23,769 nucleotides of DNA, from the IMG/VR virus record IMGVR_UViG_3300010885_012533, positions 1 to 23,769 of that record, one strand, 5' to 3'. This stretch comes from a virus. The position numbers and the translations under genes are program-made. Below are positions 15,329 through 21,698 of this stretch, piece after piece. Under the pieces are notes generated by a model. The model searched no databases. It saw only the letters and a program-made list of their open reading frames with translations, and was not told the origin of the DNA. Position 1 is the stretch's first letter. Every line of letters starts with the position of its first letter.

Positions 15329-15538
15329 ATGGCAAACAAAAAGAGTTTTTTACTATTTATGACAATCTTCATGACTATTAGTACAATAGTGATGATGTTT
15401 TTAGGCTTTGCATACCTACCTGTAAGCAGAGAAAGTTTTATTGCAGTTACAGTTATTAGTGTATTAGGATATCTAACAGCAGGTTGCTACTATGATTCCT
15501 ACCGTAAAATCAAAATGGAGGAGGCTGACTATGAATAA
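15329..15538 (+). CDS. Small membrane protein with two transmembrane segments
   Basis: 69 residues. Hydrophobic segments lie at about 7-29 (FLLFMTIFMTISTIVMMFLG) and 36-54 (FIAVTVISVLGYLTAGCY), followed by a short charged tail (KIKMEEADYE). It is similar in size and layout to the preceding two-helix protein. Its end contains GGAGGAGG, which serves as the Shine-Dalgarno sequence of the next, overlapping gene. Confidence 0.7.
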   Translation: MANKKSFLLFMTIFMTISTIVMMFLGFAYLPVSRESFIAVTVISVLGYLTAGCYYDSYRKIKMEEADYE

Positions 15539-15755
15539 AGATATAGTAAAACTAATAATAGCAAATGCACTTGTATTAGTTGCAACAATGTTATTCATAT
15601 GGGGATGGCAATCTTATAAGAATCAGCCTCATCCATGTCAATATCAGTTCATAGTTACAGACGATAGTGTCACTGTATACGATTCTAAGGAGATTGTAGG
15701 CACTATAAAGCTGGACGGTAGCCTTGACAGCCTAATAACAGAAGATAACAAATAA
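15531..15755 (+). CDS. Single-pass membrane protein, 74 aa
   Basis: The frame opens at 15492, but the start at 15531 (MNKDIVKLIIANALVLVATM) places a good Shine-Dalgarno, GGAGGAGG, about 7 bases upstream and gives a clean N-terminal anchor (residues about 7-26). This start overlaps the previous gene by 8 bases. The remaining part is a small beta domain (YQFIVTDDSVTVYDSKEIVG) followed by an acidic tail. It is likely anchored in the inner membrane with the beta domain outside. This is one of the few genes here with a classical ribosome binding site. Confidence 0.7.
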   Translation: MNKDIVKLIIANALVLVATMLFIWGWQSYKNQPHPCQYQFIVTDDSVTVYDSKEIVGTIKLDGSLDSLITEDNK

Positions 15756-15758
15756 TTA

Positions 15759-15800
15759 GTGTGTGAAAGCCTGGAGATAACGTCAAAGGGCTTCACATAC
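15759..15800 (+). other. 12-bp hairpin at end of the membrane-gene run
   Basis: GTGTGTGAAAGCC (15759-15771) pairs with GGCTTCACATAC (15789-15800): 12 pairs including one G-T, with one bulged A, and a 17-base loop. No T-run follows. It begins 3 bases after a stop codon and ends 25 bases before the next ATG, so it may protect the 3' end of the upstream mRNA or act as a processing site. Confidence 0.55.
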
Positions 15801-15825
15801 ATTAAATCATTAAAAACTAACAAAC

Positions 15826-16173
15826 ATGAGTAGAGCAAATCAAAATGCTAAAGAAGAATTTCTATCATCTATCAGCACTAGACCTGTTAAATGTGCTGAA
15901 ATAGTTTACACAGCATCTAGTCTGTGGGCTATGAATGAAGAAGATGGTCCTGCACCTAAGAAAATATTTCTCAAAGTGGGGTATAATGAAACTGCTTGGG
16001 AAGAGTTTCTTGAACAGCTTGACTTTGATTATGATGCAGGATATGGTGGTCAAGAGTTGTTCGGTACTATATGGTTTAGTGCAAGTGATGAATGGATGAC
16101 CAGAGGAGAATATGATGGTTCAGAATGGTGGCAAGTACACTCTAAACCTAGAATACCGGAAGAACTTTTTTAA
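15826..16173 (+). CDS. 115-aa acidic protein of unknown function
   Basis: Starts MSRANQNAKEEFLSSISTRP. It is rich in acidic and aromatic residues, with SDEWMTRGEYDGSEWWQVHS near the C-terminus. The centre (EEFLEQLDFDYDAGYGGQEL) suggests a helix followed by a beta sheet. The small size and high negative charge recall phage DNA-mimic or inhibitor proteins, but that is speculative. No family recognised. Confidence 0.65.
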   Translation: MSRANQNAKEEFLSSISTRPVKCAEIVYTASSLWAMNEEDGPAPKKIFLKVGYNETAWEEFLEQLDFDYDAGYGGQELFGTIWFSASDEWMTRGEYDGSEWWQVHSKPRIPEELF

Positions 16174-16191
16174 ACCCTTAAACTTTAAAAC

Positions 16192-16344
16192 TTGAACAAG
16201 TACACATTTATTAAGGTTGCATTAATTGCAATCACATTAGGAACATTGGCATTAATTACAATGTCTAGTTGTAGAACAGGATATGGTTGCAGAGGCAACC
16301 AGTCCTGGAACAAAATGGTGAGACGTATAAACTCACCAAAATAA
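16192..16344 (+). CDS. 50-aa predicted lipoprotein with TTG start
   Basis: There is no ATG start upstream (an in-frame stop lies two codons before), but TTG at 16192 opens a frame encoding NKYTFIKVALIAITLGTLAL after the initiator, then ITMSSC. This is a complete lipoprotein signal with Cys26 as the likely lipidated residue. The mature peptide RTGYGCRGNQSWNKMVRRIN plus SPK is short and basic. Tiny lipoproteins with a GYGC motif and basic tail are, as I remember, common in Bacteroidetes, which supports the reading. The function is unknown; envelope location is inferred. Confidence 0.65.
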   Translation: MNKYTFIKVALIAITLGTLALITMSSCRTGYGCRGNQSWNKMVRRINSPK

Positions 16345-16368
16345 TAAATTAACCTAAAACTTATAAAA

Positions 16369-17484
16369 ATGGAAACAATCCAATTAGTACAACCACAGCA
16401 AGAATTTAAAGATTTTATGGCTTTACCAGACGGTTTAGCAAAGAATATAAGTTATTACAATAACTTTCAAAGCAGAAACTTCACTGATGCATCTATCACC
16501 AGAAAAGATGGACATATTTATTATGCAGCCAACACTTTTAAAGTGGTAAAATCAACCAAAAGTAGTTACTATATCAAAAGAGTGACTAAAGACGGTTTTA
16601 CTATTAATGAAAAAGGTAAACTATCTATATGGTTTGGCAAAAGTGTTTTTCAACTACCTCATATAAGTCAGGTATTTATGCATTTTAATTTTAATTGGTT
16701 AGATGTTAAGCTGTATCCTTTTGTAACTAAAGGTATATTTGAAAAAATGATTGCAGGTAAGCTTACAAACAACACAGATGTTTGTAAAGCATATATTAAA
16801 GCAATGAGACTTAACTGTAGTCCAAGTTTGTTCTTGCAGTTATTTCAGACAGGAAGTATATCCAAACAAGATTTTCTTCGTAGAGCATCAGTTGCTAAAG
16901 ATATTAATCATTTCATTGAACATTTATTATTACCAAATGACAACAGAAGTCTTTTGGTTTATGAAGATATGGTGAAAGAAGCATTGATTCTTGAGAAGAA
17001 AATAGACTACAAGTGGTCTTCTAAAAGATTAACAGAAGAACATAAGGCTTGGACGGAACAAATTATGCAGATAGAGATTGATGCTCTTGAAGATAAAGTG
17101 ATTCCATTTATAGATAAATTTGATAGGTATACACCTGATGGATTTAAACTTCTAAAAACACAAAAAGAAGTTTTTTATGAGGGTAAGACAATGAAGCATT
17201 GTTTGTATACAGCATATTGGAGTTCTATAAAGAACAATAATTATATTGCCTATCACATTACATCAGGAGATGAAGAAGTCACTCTTGGTATCAATATTTA
17301 TGATGATAAATTAAGATACAACCAATGTTATAGTAGATTTAACGGACCTGTTAGTTCTAAAATGCATGTTATAGTTACAAATTTTGTAGAACAGTTGAAT
17401 GAACAAGTGGAACGTGATGGTATCCTAAAGGAAACAAAGATTGAATATAAAGTAAACCCCATTTTTAACGAACTTCCATTTTAA
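16369..17484 (+). CDS. PcfJ-like protein, 371 aa
   Basis: The C-terminal part carries the PcfJ-family pattern: FYEGKTMKHCLYTAYW (269-284) with the conserved Met-x-His-Cys, then EEVTLGINIYDDKLRYNQCY (302-321) and SRFNGPV (322-328). The N-terminal 200 residues are a variable region with helices. PcfJ was named from a plasmid conjugation locus, and related genes are found in phages and mobile elements of Firmicutes and Bacteroidetes; the biochemical role is unknown. It is the largest protein in the rightward block of this window. Arginine codons are mainly AGA (9 of 12), unlike the capsid gene. Confidence 0.65.
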   Translation: METIQLVQPQQEFKDFMALPDGLAKNISYYNNFQSRNFTDASITRKDGHIYYAANTFKVVKSTKSSYYIKRVTKDGFTINEKGKLSIWFGKSVFQLPHISQVFMHFNFNWLDVKLYPFVTKGIFEKMIAGKLTNNTDVCKAYIKAMRLNCSPSLFLQLFQTGSISKQDFLRRASVAKDINHFIEHLLLPNDNRSLLVYEDMVKEALILEKKIDYKWSSKRLTEEHKAWTEQIMQIEIDALEDKVIPFIDKFDRYTPDGFKLLKTQKEVFYEGKTMKHCLYTAYWSSIKNNNYIAYHITSGDEEVTLGINIYDDKLRYNQCYSRFNGPVSSKMHVIVTNFVEQLNEQVERDGILKETKIEYKVNPIFNELPF

Positions 17485-17487
17485 ACC

Positions 17488-17685
17488 ATGATTAATTTAA
17501 GTAAAAACGAAGTTGAAAACCTCTATCCAAAAAACCAATTAGAACCACCACCTAATCAAATAAACACAGAATCAGGACTATGTATGTGGGAAATTAAAAG
17601 CATTAAAGATGACTGTATCTATAGGATATGGGCAAACACGTATAAAGAAGCACTTGAAATGCTACCACAGATTGAATCATTCTAA
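17488..17685 (+). CDS. 65-aa protein of unknown function
   Basis: It starts three bases after the PcfJ-like stop with MINLSKNEVENLYPKNQLEP, so it is probably co-translated with it. The rest has a beta-beta-alpha look (CMWEIKSIKDDCIYRIWANT then KEALEMLPQIESF), like small domains that accompany other phage proteins. No motif is recognised. Confidence 0.65.
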   Translation: MINLSKNEVENLYPKNQLEPPPNQINTESGLCMWEIKSIKDDCIYRIWANTYKEALEMLPQIESF

Positions 17686-17695
17686 AACTAGTTTT

Positions 17696-17863
17696 ATGAA
17701 GATGATTAAACAATTACTATTCGGAGAACCGATAAAGGGGGAAAAACTACCTAAAGTAGTTCCCCCTAAAGAACGACCAATGAACACTAAAGACTTTGCA
17801 CAATGGTGTAAAGAGTTCAACGTTTCTATGTTACATGACAAAAAAATAATCCACATTAACTAA
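17696..17863 (+). CDS. 55-aa protein of unknown function
   Basis: The frame opens at 17609, but the part before 17696 lies inside the previous gene. ATG 17696 (MKMIKQLLFGEPIKGEKLPK) lies 10 bases after its stop and is preferred. The N-terminal segment is a short amphipathic helix followed by a Pro- and Lys-rich linker. The C-terminal half (NTKDFAQWCKEFNVSMLHDK) is helical. The coding sequence contains a strong inverted repeat at 17736-17767. Confidence 0.6.
   Translation: MKMIKQLLFGEPIKGEKLPKVVPPKERPMNTKDFAQWCKEFNVSMLHDKKIIHIN
17736..17767 (+). repeat. Inverted repeat inside a coding region
   Basis: AGGGGG (17736-17741) pairs with CCCCCT (17762-17767), and AACTAC (17745-17750) pairs with GTAGTT (17756-17761) around a 5-base loop, with three extra As on one side. 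Such a 12-bp stem within an AT-rich gene could slow ribosomes or act as a binding site. Confidence 0.7.
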
Positions 17864-17880
17864 AATTTAAAACTAAAAAC

Positions 17881-18213
17881 ATGTCAAAAAGAAATCCAAT
17901 CAAATGGACTAGTCCAGAAGTAATGCAAATTGTATCTGAAGAAATACAAAAGTCTCCAGGAAATTTATCAAGTGCCTTTAGACAAATTAGTGTAAAAATG
18001 AATAGCACAGAAAGTGCCATTACACAAGCATGGTACAAAACATTAAGAAACAAATTTTCACAGTTTCACACAGGAAGTAATCAAGTGGTGTTATCTAACA
18101 CCAAGAATGTACCTAGGAAAGCAAATAATGCTCCTATTCACGAAAAAATATTAAGTTCAGCTGTATATGATGGTATGAGAGTAGTTACCATCAAACAATA
18201 TTATGCTGTATAA
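17881..18213 (+). CDS. Small Myb/SANT-like DNA-binding candidate, 110 aa
   Basis: Residues about 7-58 show a three-helix pattern with spaced aromatic residues: IKWTSPEVMQIVSEEIQ, then NLSSAFRQISVKMNSTESAI, then TQAWYKTLRNKFSQF. The W...F...W(Y) spacing and the Asn-Ser-Thr-Glu-Ser-Ala-Ile turn before the third helix resemble Myb-like or RsfA-like helix-turn-helix domains. The tail is basic with Asn and Lys, consistent with DNA binding. I infer a phage transcription regulator. The large structured stretch 18225-18476 lies directly downstream. Confidence 0.55.
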   Translation: MSKRNPIKWTSPEVMQIVSEEIQKSPGNLSSAFRQISVKMNSTESAITQAWYKTLRNKFSQFHTGSNQVVLSNTKNVPRKANNAPIHEKILSSAVYDGMRVVTIKQYYAV

Positions 18214-18224
18214 AGATGGTGAAG

Positions 18225-18476
18225 CTTGCAATAACAAGCACGTTCTGTTTATGACATTTAAGGGCTTAGGCTAATAAAATTTGTCATTTTAAGATGGAAC
18301 AAGGGGTATGTCCTTACCCTAACCTAATGAACTTAGGAGTGATCAACCATGGACGTGTGCTTTGACAAGATTCTTAGCTAATCAGGGATGAAAACATAAC
18401 CTGTAATGATGCCTAACCAAGTATTCCCTGTCGGACTTTAAACTACCTTATGTGGGTTCATAGAACGCTGCAAAGA
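18225..18476 (+). ncRNA. Large structured RNA candidate F, about 250 nt
   Basis: Long-range pairing closes the segment: CTTGCA (18225-18230) with TGCAAAG (18469-18475, one bulge) and CGTTCT (18241-18246) with AGAACG (18462-18467). Internal hairpins are GGGTA/TACCC (18304-18308, 18315-18319), the perfect CCTAA-TGAAC-TTAGG (18323-18337), and CAGGGA/TCCCTG bracketing about 18382-18430. Alternative pairs compete at the 5' end: GCTTG/CAAGC at 18224-18239, and GTTCT/GGAAC enclosing ATGACA/TGTCAT (18251-18256, 18282-18287). No gene longer than a few dozen codons fits here. A terminator candidate follows. Confidence 0.4.
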
Positions 18477-18494
18477 ATAGTACACCGGCTCATT

Positions 18495-18518
18495 CAAGGT
18501 GGGAGAAGCCTTGTTTTT
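18495..18518 (+). terminator. Intrinsic terminator candidate after RNA F
   Basis: CAAGG (18495-18499) pairs with CCTTG (18509-18513) around a 9-base loop and is followed directly by TTTTT. The stem is short, but the layout is standard. It would end an RNA covering 18225-18513 just before the next gene at 18540. Confidence 0.5.
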
Positions 18519-18539
18519 ATAACCATTAAAAAATAAACA

Positions 18540-19085
18540 ATGGAAACATTTAACTTTAATCATGATAATGAAACAATAATCAAAGCTCTTGGTGTAACAG
18601 AAGAGATTGATATGAAATGTAGAGAAATATTATTTTTCTCTATGATTAGTAACCATTTTATGGCAAGAGAACTGTTTGATAATGTAGAAGATGCACCTAA
18701 AGCATTAACTACACTAACAGGAGATCTTGAAAAGTGTATTAAACTATGTAGTAATACCGTAGAAAGCAGTTACATACTACTTACATTTAAAGACTTTCAT
18801 AGAATGGGAATGGATGCAATTGCAAAATATACTATTTTTACAAAATCTAAAGATGAACGTAAGAAAGAAATAGAACTAATGTTAAAAATATTTGAGTTGG
18901 ATATTATGAAAGAGGCATCAAAAAGTAATGGTGACTGTATGATACCAACAGATATATTTAAGAAGATAGATCTTGTAAAGAAATCAAGATATAATTTTGA
19001 TAGATATTTACAGTTGTGTAACGGAGAATCAGAAGTGGACACTATTTTAAACAACATCTTTAAAGATGGAGAATCAACGAACTAA
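18540..19085 (+). CDS. 181-aa helical protein of unknown function
   Basis: Begins METFNFNHDNETIIKALGVT and is helical almost throughout (EEIDMKCREILFFSMISNHF, DERKKEIELMLKIFELDIMK). The leader AAAAAATAAACA is A-rich without a Shine-Dalgarno sequence. The gene ends inside the start of the HTH gene (20-base overlap), so the two are translationally linked and may work together. No motif is recognised. Confidence 0.7.
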   Translation: METFNFNHDNETIIKALGVTEEIDMKCREILFFSMISNHFMARELFDNVEDAPKALTTLTGDLEKCIKLCSNTVESSYILLTFKDFHRMGMDAIAKYTIFTKSKDERKKEIELMLKIFELDIMKEASKSNGDCMIPTDIFKKIDLVKKSRYNFDRYLQLCNGESEVDTILNNIFKDGESTN

Positions 19086-19344
19086 AAACGGATTTGGACT
19101 GGTGAGCTGTACAGTGATGCGTGACCCTGAAGTTTCTTTAGGGGAGAAAGCTGTATATGCTCATCTATCCACTTACGCTGACAGTTCAAACAGTCTTTTT
19201 GTAAGCATAGACAGAATTGCTACAGAATGTGGCATATCAACATCCACTGTTAAAAGACAACTATTTCTTTTAGAAAAGAAAGGAATAATATCACGTGTGT
19301 CTAGAGGACATAAACTAACTAAAATCACAATCTTAATCAAATAA
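19066..19344 (+). CDS. Helix-turn-helix protein (HTH_36-like), 92 aa
   Basis: The segment VSLGEKAVYAHLSTYADSSN (23-42) followed by FVSIDRIATECGISTSTVKR (46-65) and LFLLEKKGIISRVSRG (67-82) is the classic winged helix-turn-helix arrangement found in phage replication initiators and regulators of the HTH_36 type. Here the domain stands alone, without the C-terminal part of an initiator, so a transcription regulator or origin-binding accessory is more likely. It overlaps the 181-aa gene by 20 bases and is followed after one base by the 75-aa gene. Confidence 0.75.
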   Translation: MENQRTKNGFGLVSCTVMRDPEVSLGEKAVYAHLSTYADSSNSLFVSIDRIATECGISTSTVKRQLFLLEKKGIISRVSRGHKLTKITILIK

Positions 19345-19345
19345 A

Positions 19346-19573
19346 ATGAAAGAATCATTCAAATTAGAAATTAATGCTACATCAATAGATGGTGAAAGCA
19401 TAGAATGTAAAATAGAAGCTGCCGTGTCATGTTCAAGTGAAATGGCCATTGGTGTATTAGTACAGCTTATTAAAGGAGACAATAACATAAAAAGATTGTT
19501 GATGAGAGCTATGATGCAAGAATTAACATCCTCAGTAGATTCATCTAAAGATAATTCTGAACCAGAATTGTAA
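19346..19573 (+). CDS. 75-aa protein of unknown function
   Basis: Starts MKESFKLEINATSIDGESIE, one base after the HTH gene stop. The pattern is strand-rich (IECKIEAAVSCSSEMAIGVL) then helical (NIKRLLMRAMMQELTSSVDS) with an acidic tail. It is probably co-expressed with the HTH protein as a partner or modulator. Family not recognised. RNA candidate G starts six bases after its stop. Confidence 0.65.
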   Translation: MKESFKLEINATSIDGESIECKIEAAVSCSSEMAIGVLVQLIKGDNNIKRLLMRAMMQELTSSVDSSKDNSEPEL

Positions 19574-19578
19574 AATAT

Positions 19579-19729
19579 TAGTATGATTGAGGGAGCCATG
19601 GTAGCTTAACTTGAGAGGCAAGTACGTACTGTTTATAAGAAACTGTTTCCTGCACTGCTAGAACTCTTCTCTTATAACTTAAGGTCAGAGCACTGTCTAA
19701 ATTAGATGCTATGTCCCTTCAATATACTA
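19579..19729 (+). ncRNA. Structured RNA candidate G, about 150 nt
   Basis: The ends pair: TAGTAT (19579-19584) with ATACTA (19724-19729), and TTGAGGGA (19587-19594) with TCCC-T-TCAA (19714-19722, one bulge). Inside are the perfect 8-bp TTATAAGA/TCTTATAA (19633-19640, 19670-19677), ACTTG-agagg-CAAGT (19609-19623) and TCTAA/TTAGA near 19696-19706. No gene fits the stretch. A promoter candidate and a tRNA-like fold follow directly. Confidence 0.48.
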
Positions 19730-19730
19730 T

Positions 19731-19757
19731 TTTGTAAACTGATTTACTGTATATTTG
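19731..19757 (+). promoter_or_regulatory. Bacteroidetes-type promoter for the tRNA-like gene
   Basis: TATATTTG (19750-19757) is an exact TAnnTTTG -7 box, and TTTG (19731-19734) lies upstream with 15 bases between (19 start to start). Transcription would begin about 7 bases after the -7 box, around 19764, almost at the first base of the tRNA-like acceptor stem (19767). That agreement supports both calls. Confidence 0.5.
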
Positions 19758-19766
19758 TAAAATATT

Positions 19767-19840
19767 AGCCAAGTAGCTCCAACTAGCAGAGCCCCATCAT
19801 TGTAGGTGGGAGGGTATGGGTGAGAATCCCATCTTGGCTA
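19767..19840 (+). tRNA. tRNA-like cloverleaf, apparent anticodon UGU (Thr), atypical loops
   Basis: A 7-bp acceptor, AGCCAAG (19767-19773) with CTTGGCT (19833-19839), then discriminator A. D stem GCTC/GAGC (19776-19779, 19789-19792). Anticodon stem CCCATC/GGTGGG (19793-19798, 19805-19810) with loop ATTGTA; U33-UGU-A37 would read Thr codon ACA. T stem ATGGG/CCCAT (19816-19820, 19828-19832). The D loop CAACTAGCA lacks the GG pair, the T loop TGAGAAT lacks TTC, the anticodon loop size is off by one, and no CCA is encoded. It is either a degenerate tRNA or a tRNA mimic. It ends 19 bases before the next ATG. Confidence 0.55.
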
Positions 19841-19859
19841 ATTTTTTAAATCTTACATT

Positions 19860-20168
19860 ATGGTAGAATGCATCTGTATCAATGATTCCAATCGTCCTAA
19901 AGAAATTCCTGTTAATAAATGGGTTAAACAAGGTGAGCCTTATACAGTGATATACACTGTCACTGTGCTACCACAAAAGCAATTAGCTTTCCATTTAGCA
20001 GAAATAGACCTGGACGAGTCCAATCTTCCATATGAATACTTCTTGGCAAACAGATTTGCATTTACAGAAGAAAACTTACAGAAGTTAATAGAACTTATTA
20101 AAGATTGTAACGATACAGACTTCAGTATGGACGAACTATTAAAACAAACAGAATTAGAACAAGCTTAA
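19860..20168 (+). CDS. 102-aa protein of unknown function
   Basis: Starts MVECICINDSNRPKEIPVNK. The motif IPVNKWVKQGEPYTVIYTVT (16-35) is a small beta domain seen in phage proteins of unknown role. The second half is helical and acidic (FTEENLQKLIELIKDCNDTD). The leader is the 3' flank of the tRNA-like element, so the gene may share its transcript. Confidence 0.7.
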   Translation: MVECICINDSNRPKEIPVNKWVKQGEPYTVIYTVTVLPQKQLAFHLAEIDLDESNLPYEYFLANRFAFTEENLQKLIELIKDCNDTDFSMDELLKQTELEQA

Positions 20169-20177
20169 AATTAAATT

Positions 20178-20531
20178 ATGAATCAAAAAATGTACAGAGT
20201 GACAAACACTCACGACTATAAAAGTGAAAATAAAATTGTTCATGAGTATACTATTATGCAGTATAGGAACAATAATGGACATGAAGTGACAGCTCTTCAC
20301 AGAAGCCACGATGAAGTGTGGGCTGAAGAAGTGAGAGGACAAGAAATTATAAAACTTATAGACACAGGAGATATGATTATGTATCCTAAAAAGATGTTTG
20401 TGGGTGATGTAGACTATGCAATGCATGCAGAGTTATTTATTGTTCTTGGATTTCTGAATAAAACAGATAGAATGCCTTTATATCAAGGTGTAATAGAAGA
20501 AATAGTTGAAAACAATACAATCACCATATAA
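20178..20531 (+). CDS. 117-aa protein of unknown function
   Basis: Begins MNQKMYRVTNTHDYKSENKI, 9 bases after the previous stop. It has a mixed alpha-beta composition with a hydrophobic strand near the end (HAELFIVLGFLNKTDRMPLY). It is not a membrane protein. It lies in a run of five closely packed genes (19860-21278) with an A/T-rich leader. Family not recognised. Confidence 0.7.
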   Translation: MNQKMYRVTNTHDYKSENKIVHEYTIMQYRNNNGHEVTALHRSHDEVWAEEVRGQEIIKLIDTGDMIMYPKKMFVGDVDYAMHAELFIVLGFLNKTDRMPLYQGVIEEIVENNTITI

Positions 20532-20541
20532 ATTTCACCAA

Positions 20542-21093
20542 ATGACTCCAGAAACTCACAAAGAACTAGTAGATAACTATCTAGATCATATACAAAGGTA
20601 TATGAAAGATACCGGTGGATTGTTTCCACATATTGTAATATTTGCAGAACATAAAACTCCTGAAGAAAATCAACCAGCAAATTCTATTATTCACATTCCT
20701 ATTCCTTCACAGTATATGGATACCGAGAATGATAAAAATGAGCTTGTAGATGAGATATTTCCATCAATATTTAAAAAGGTGAATGAAACATTTATACCTT
20801 CTGCCATAGGATGGGCATCAGAAGCTTGGATGAGAACTGCAGGAGCTGACTTTGATATAGACAAAGAAGATTACAAAACACTTCCTATACAAAAAGAAGT
20901 GTTGTTTATATGTATTGAGACAGCCAATGATTCTAAAACTTATGTTTATGAGATAAAAAGAAACGGCCAACAAATTAATTCTGATGGAGAATTAACAGAT
21001 AGTATTGATTTAATAGAAATACCTGAAATGAAAAATGTTGATAAAACAGAAGGTAGATTTTCAGGATTGTACAAAAAACTTAAAGTATGCTAA
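20542..21093 (+). CDS. 183-aa protein of unknown function
   Basis: The frame opens at 20506 inside the previous gene; ATG 20542 (MTPETHKELVDNYLDHIQRY) lies 10 bases after its stop with a typical leader and is preferred. The N-terminal helix is followed by a beta region (PHIVIFAEHKTPEENQPANS) and by IGWASEAWMRTAGADFDIDK in the middle. Strands near residues 123-144 (KEVLFICIETANDSKTYVYE) suggest an alpha-beta fold. No motif is recognised. It overlaps the next gene by 7 bases. Confidence 0.7.
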   Translation: MTPETHKELVDNYLDHIQRYMKDTGGLFPHIVIFAEHKTPEENQPANSIIHIPIPSQYMDTENDKNELVDEIFPSIFKKVNETFIPSAIGWASEAWMRTAGADFDIDKEDYKTLPIQKEVLFICIETANDSKTYVYEIKRNGQQINSDGELTDSIDLIEIPEMKNVDKTEGRFSGLYKKLKVC

Positions 21094-21278
21094 AATTTAT
21101 AAAATCTTTATTTAACAAAGGTAAAATTACAGAATTAGAACTTGAGAATAAAGAGTTGAAAGACAAACTTGCAAAAAGACAAGAGGTGATAAATGAAACT
21201 AATGCCTATTGGAAGAAGAAATTACATGCATTAGAGGCAAAAAAGAAGAAAACAAAAGGTGTTTCTCACGACTTATAG
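21087..21278 (+). CDS. 63-aa coiled-coil protein
   Basis: The ATG lies within the last codons of the previous gene (7-base overlap, ATGCTAA). After a short hydrophobic start (MLKFIKSLFNKGK) comes one long charged helix (ITELELENKELKDKLAKRQE) with leucines and isoleucines at heptad spacing, then a Lys-rich tail. It probably forms a dimeric or oligomeric coil, perhaps with the 183-aa protein. Confidence 0.65.
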   Translation: MLKFIKSLFNKGKITELELENKELKDKLAKRQEVINETNAYWKKKLHALEAKKKKTKGVSHDL

Positions 21279-21333
21279 CCCTATACTCCAACATTTATAT
21301 ATACAATTGGATATTTGATGTTAATATGTTCTA

Positions 21334-21352
21334 GCTTTATATTATATAAAGC
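21334..21352 (+). promoter_or_regulatory. Hairpin just upstream of a start codon
   Basis: GCTTTATA (21334-21341) pairs perfectly with TATAAAGC (21345-21352) around a 3-base loop, ending 6 bases before ATG 21359. The position would cover the ribosome landing site. It is AT-rich and would melt easily, so it might act as a temperature- or protein-sensitive gate, or simply stabilise the 5' end. Confidence 0.5.
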
Positions 21353-21358
21353 AACACA

Positions 21359-21616
21359 ATGTTATATCAACTACCCAACGGAAAGGTTATAGAGATGAGT
21401 ACTGAACAGTACTTAGAGATGACAGATGAAGATTTTGAATATCTAATAGCCTATAATTATGGAGAAATGCAAGAAAATCCGTGGTTTGGATCTGTTATAA
21501 CAAAGAATCCTCCACCGGACATCATTCTAGATGAAATAACACCAGAGCTAACAGATATGTCACAAGATGAAAAACTTCTTGATCTTGATCTTGATAAAGA
21601 CTTATTAGAAGAATAA
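21359..21616 (+). CDS. 85-aa acidic protein of unknown function
   Basis: Starts MLYQLPNGKVIEMSTEQYLE. The N-terminal half reads as a small domain with the segment EMTDEDFEYLIAYNYGEMQE; the C-terminal half is strongly acidic (LDLDLDKDLLEE at the very end). Acidic tails of this sort occur in proteins that contact DNA-binding or capsid partners. A clear terminator follows at 21650, so this gene ends a transcription unit. Family not recognised. Confidence 0.7.
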   Translation: MLYQLPNGKVIEMSTEQYLEMTDEDFEYLIAYNYGEMQENPWFGSVITKNPPPDIILDEITPELTDMSQDEKLLDLDLDKDLLEE

Positions 21617-21649
21617 GACTAGCCCCCAAATTAAATTCAAACAAAAACT

Positions 21650-21680
21650 GTCCTCAGAATATTCTGGGGATTTTTATTTA
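21650..21680 (+). terminator. Intrinsic terminator
   Basis: GTCCTCAGA (21650-21658) pairs with TCTGGGGAT (21663-21671), 9 bp with two G-T pairs and a 4-base loop, followed by a T-rich tail (TTTTATTT). It lies between the 85-aa gene and the 159-aa gene, and the latter starts within 20 bases of the tail, so read-through or a nearby promoter must supply it. Confidence 0.7.
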
Positions 21681-21698
21681 ACAAAAAAAACAAAAACT

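Noticed and set aside
18214-18539. tmRNA or RNase P RNA in the large gap
   Set aside because: There is no Ala-type acceptor with G-U pair or tag frame, and the conserved RNase P core sequences are absent.
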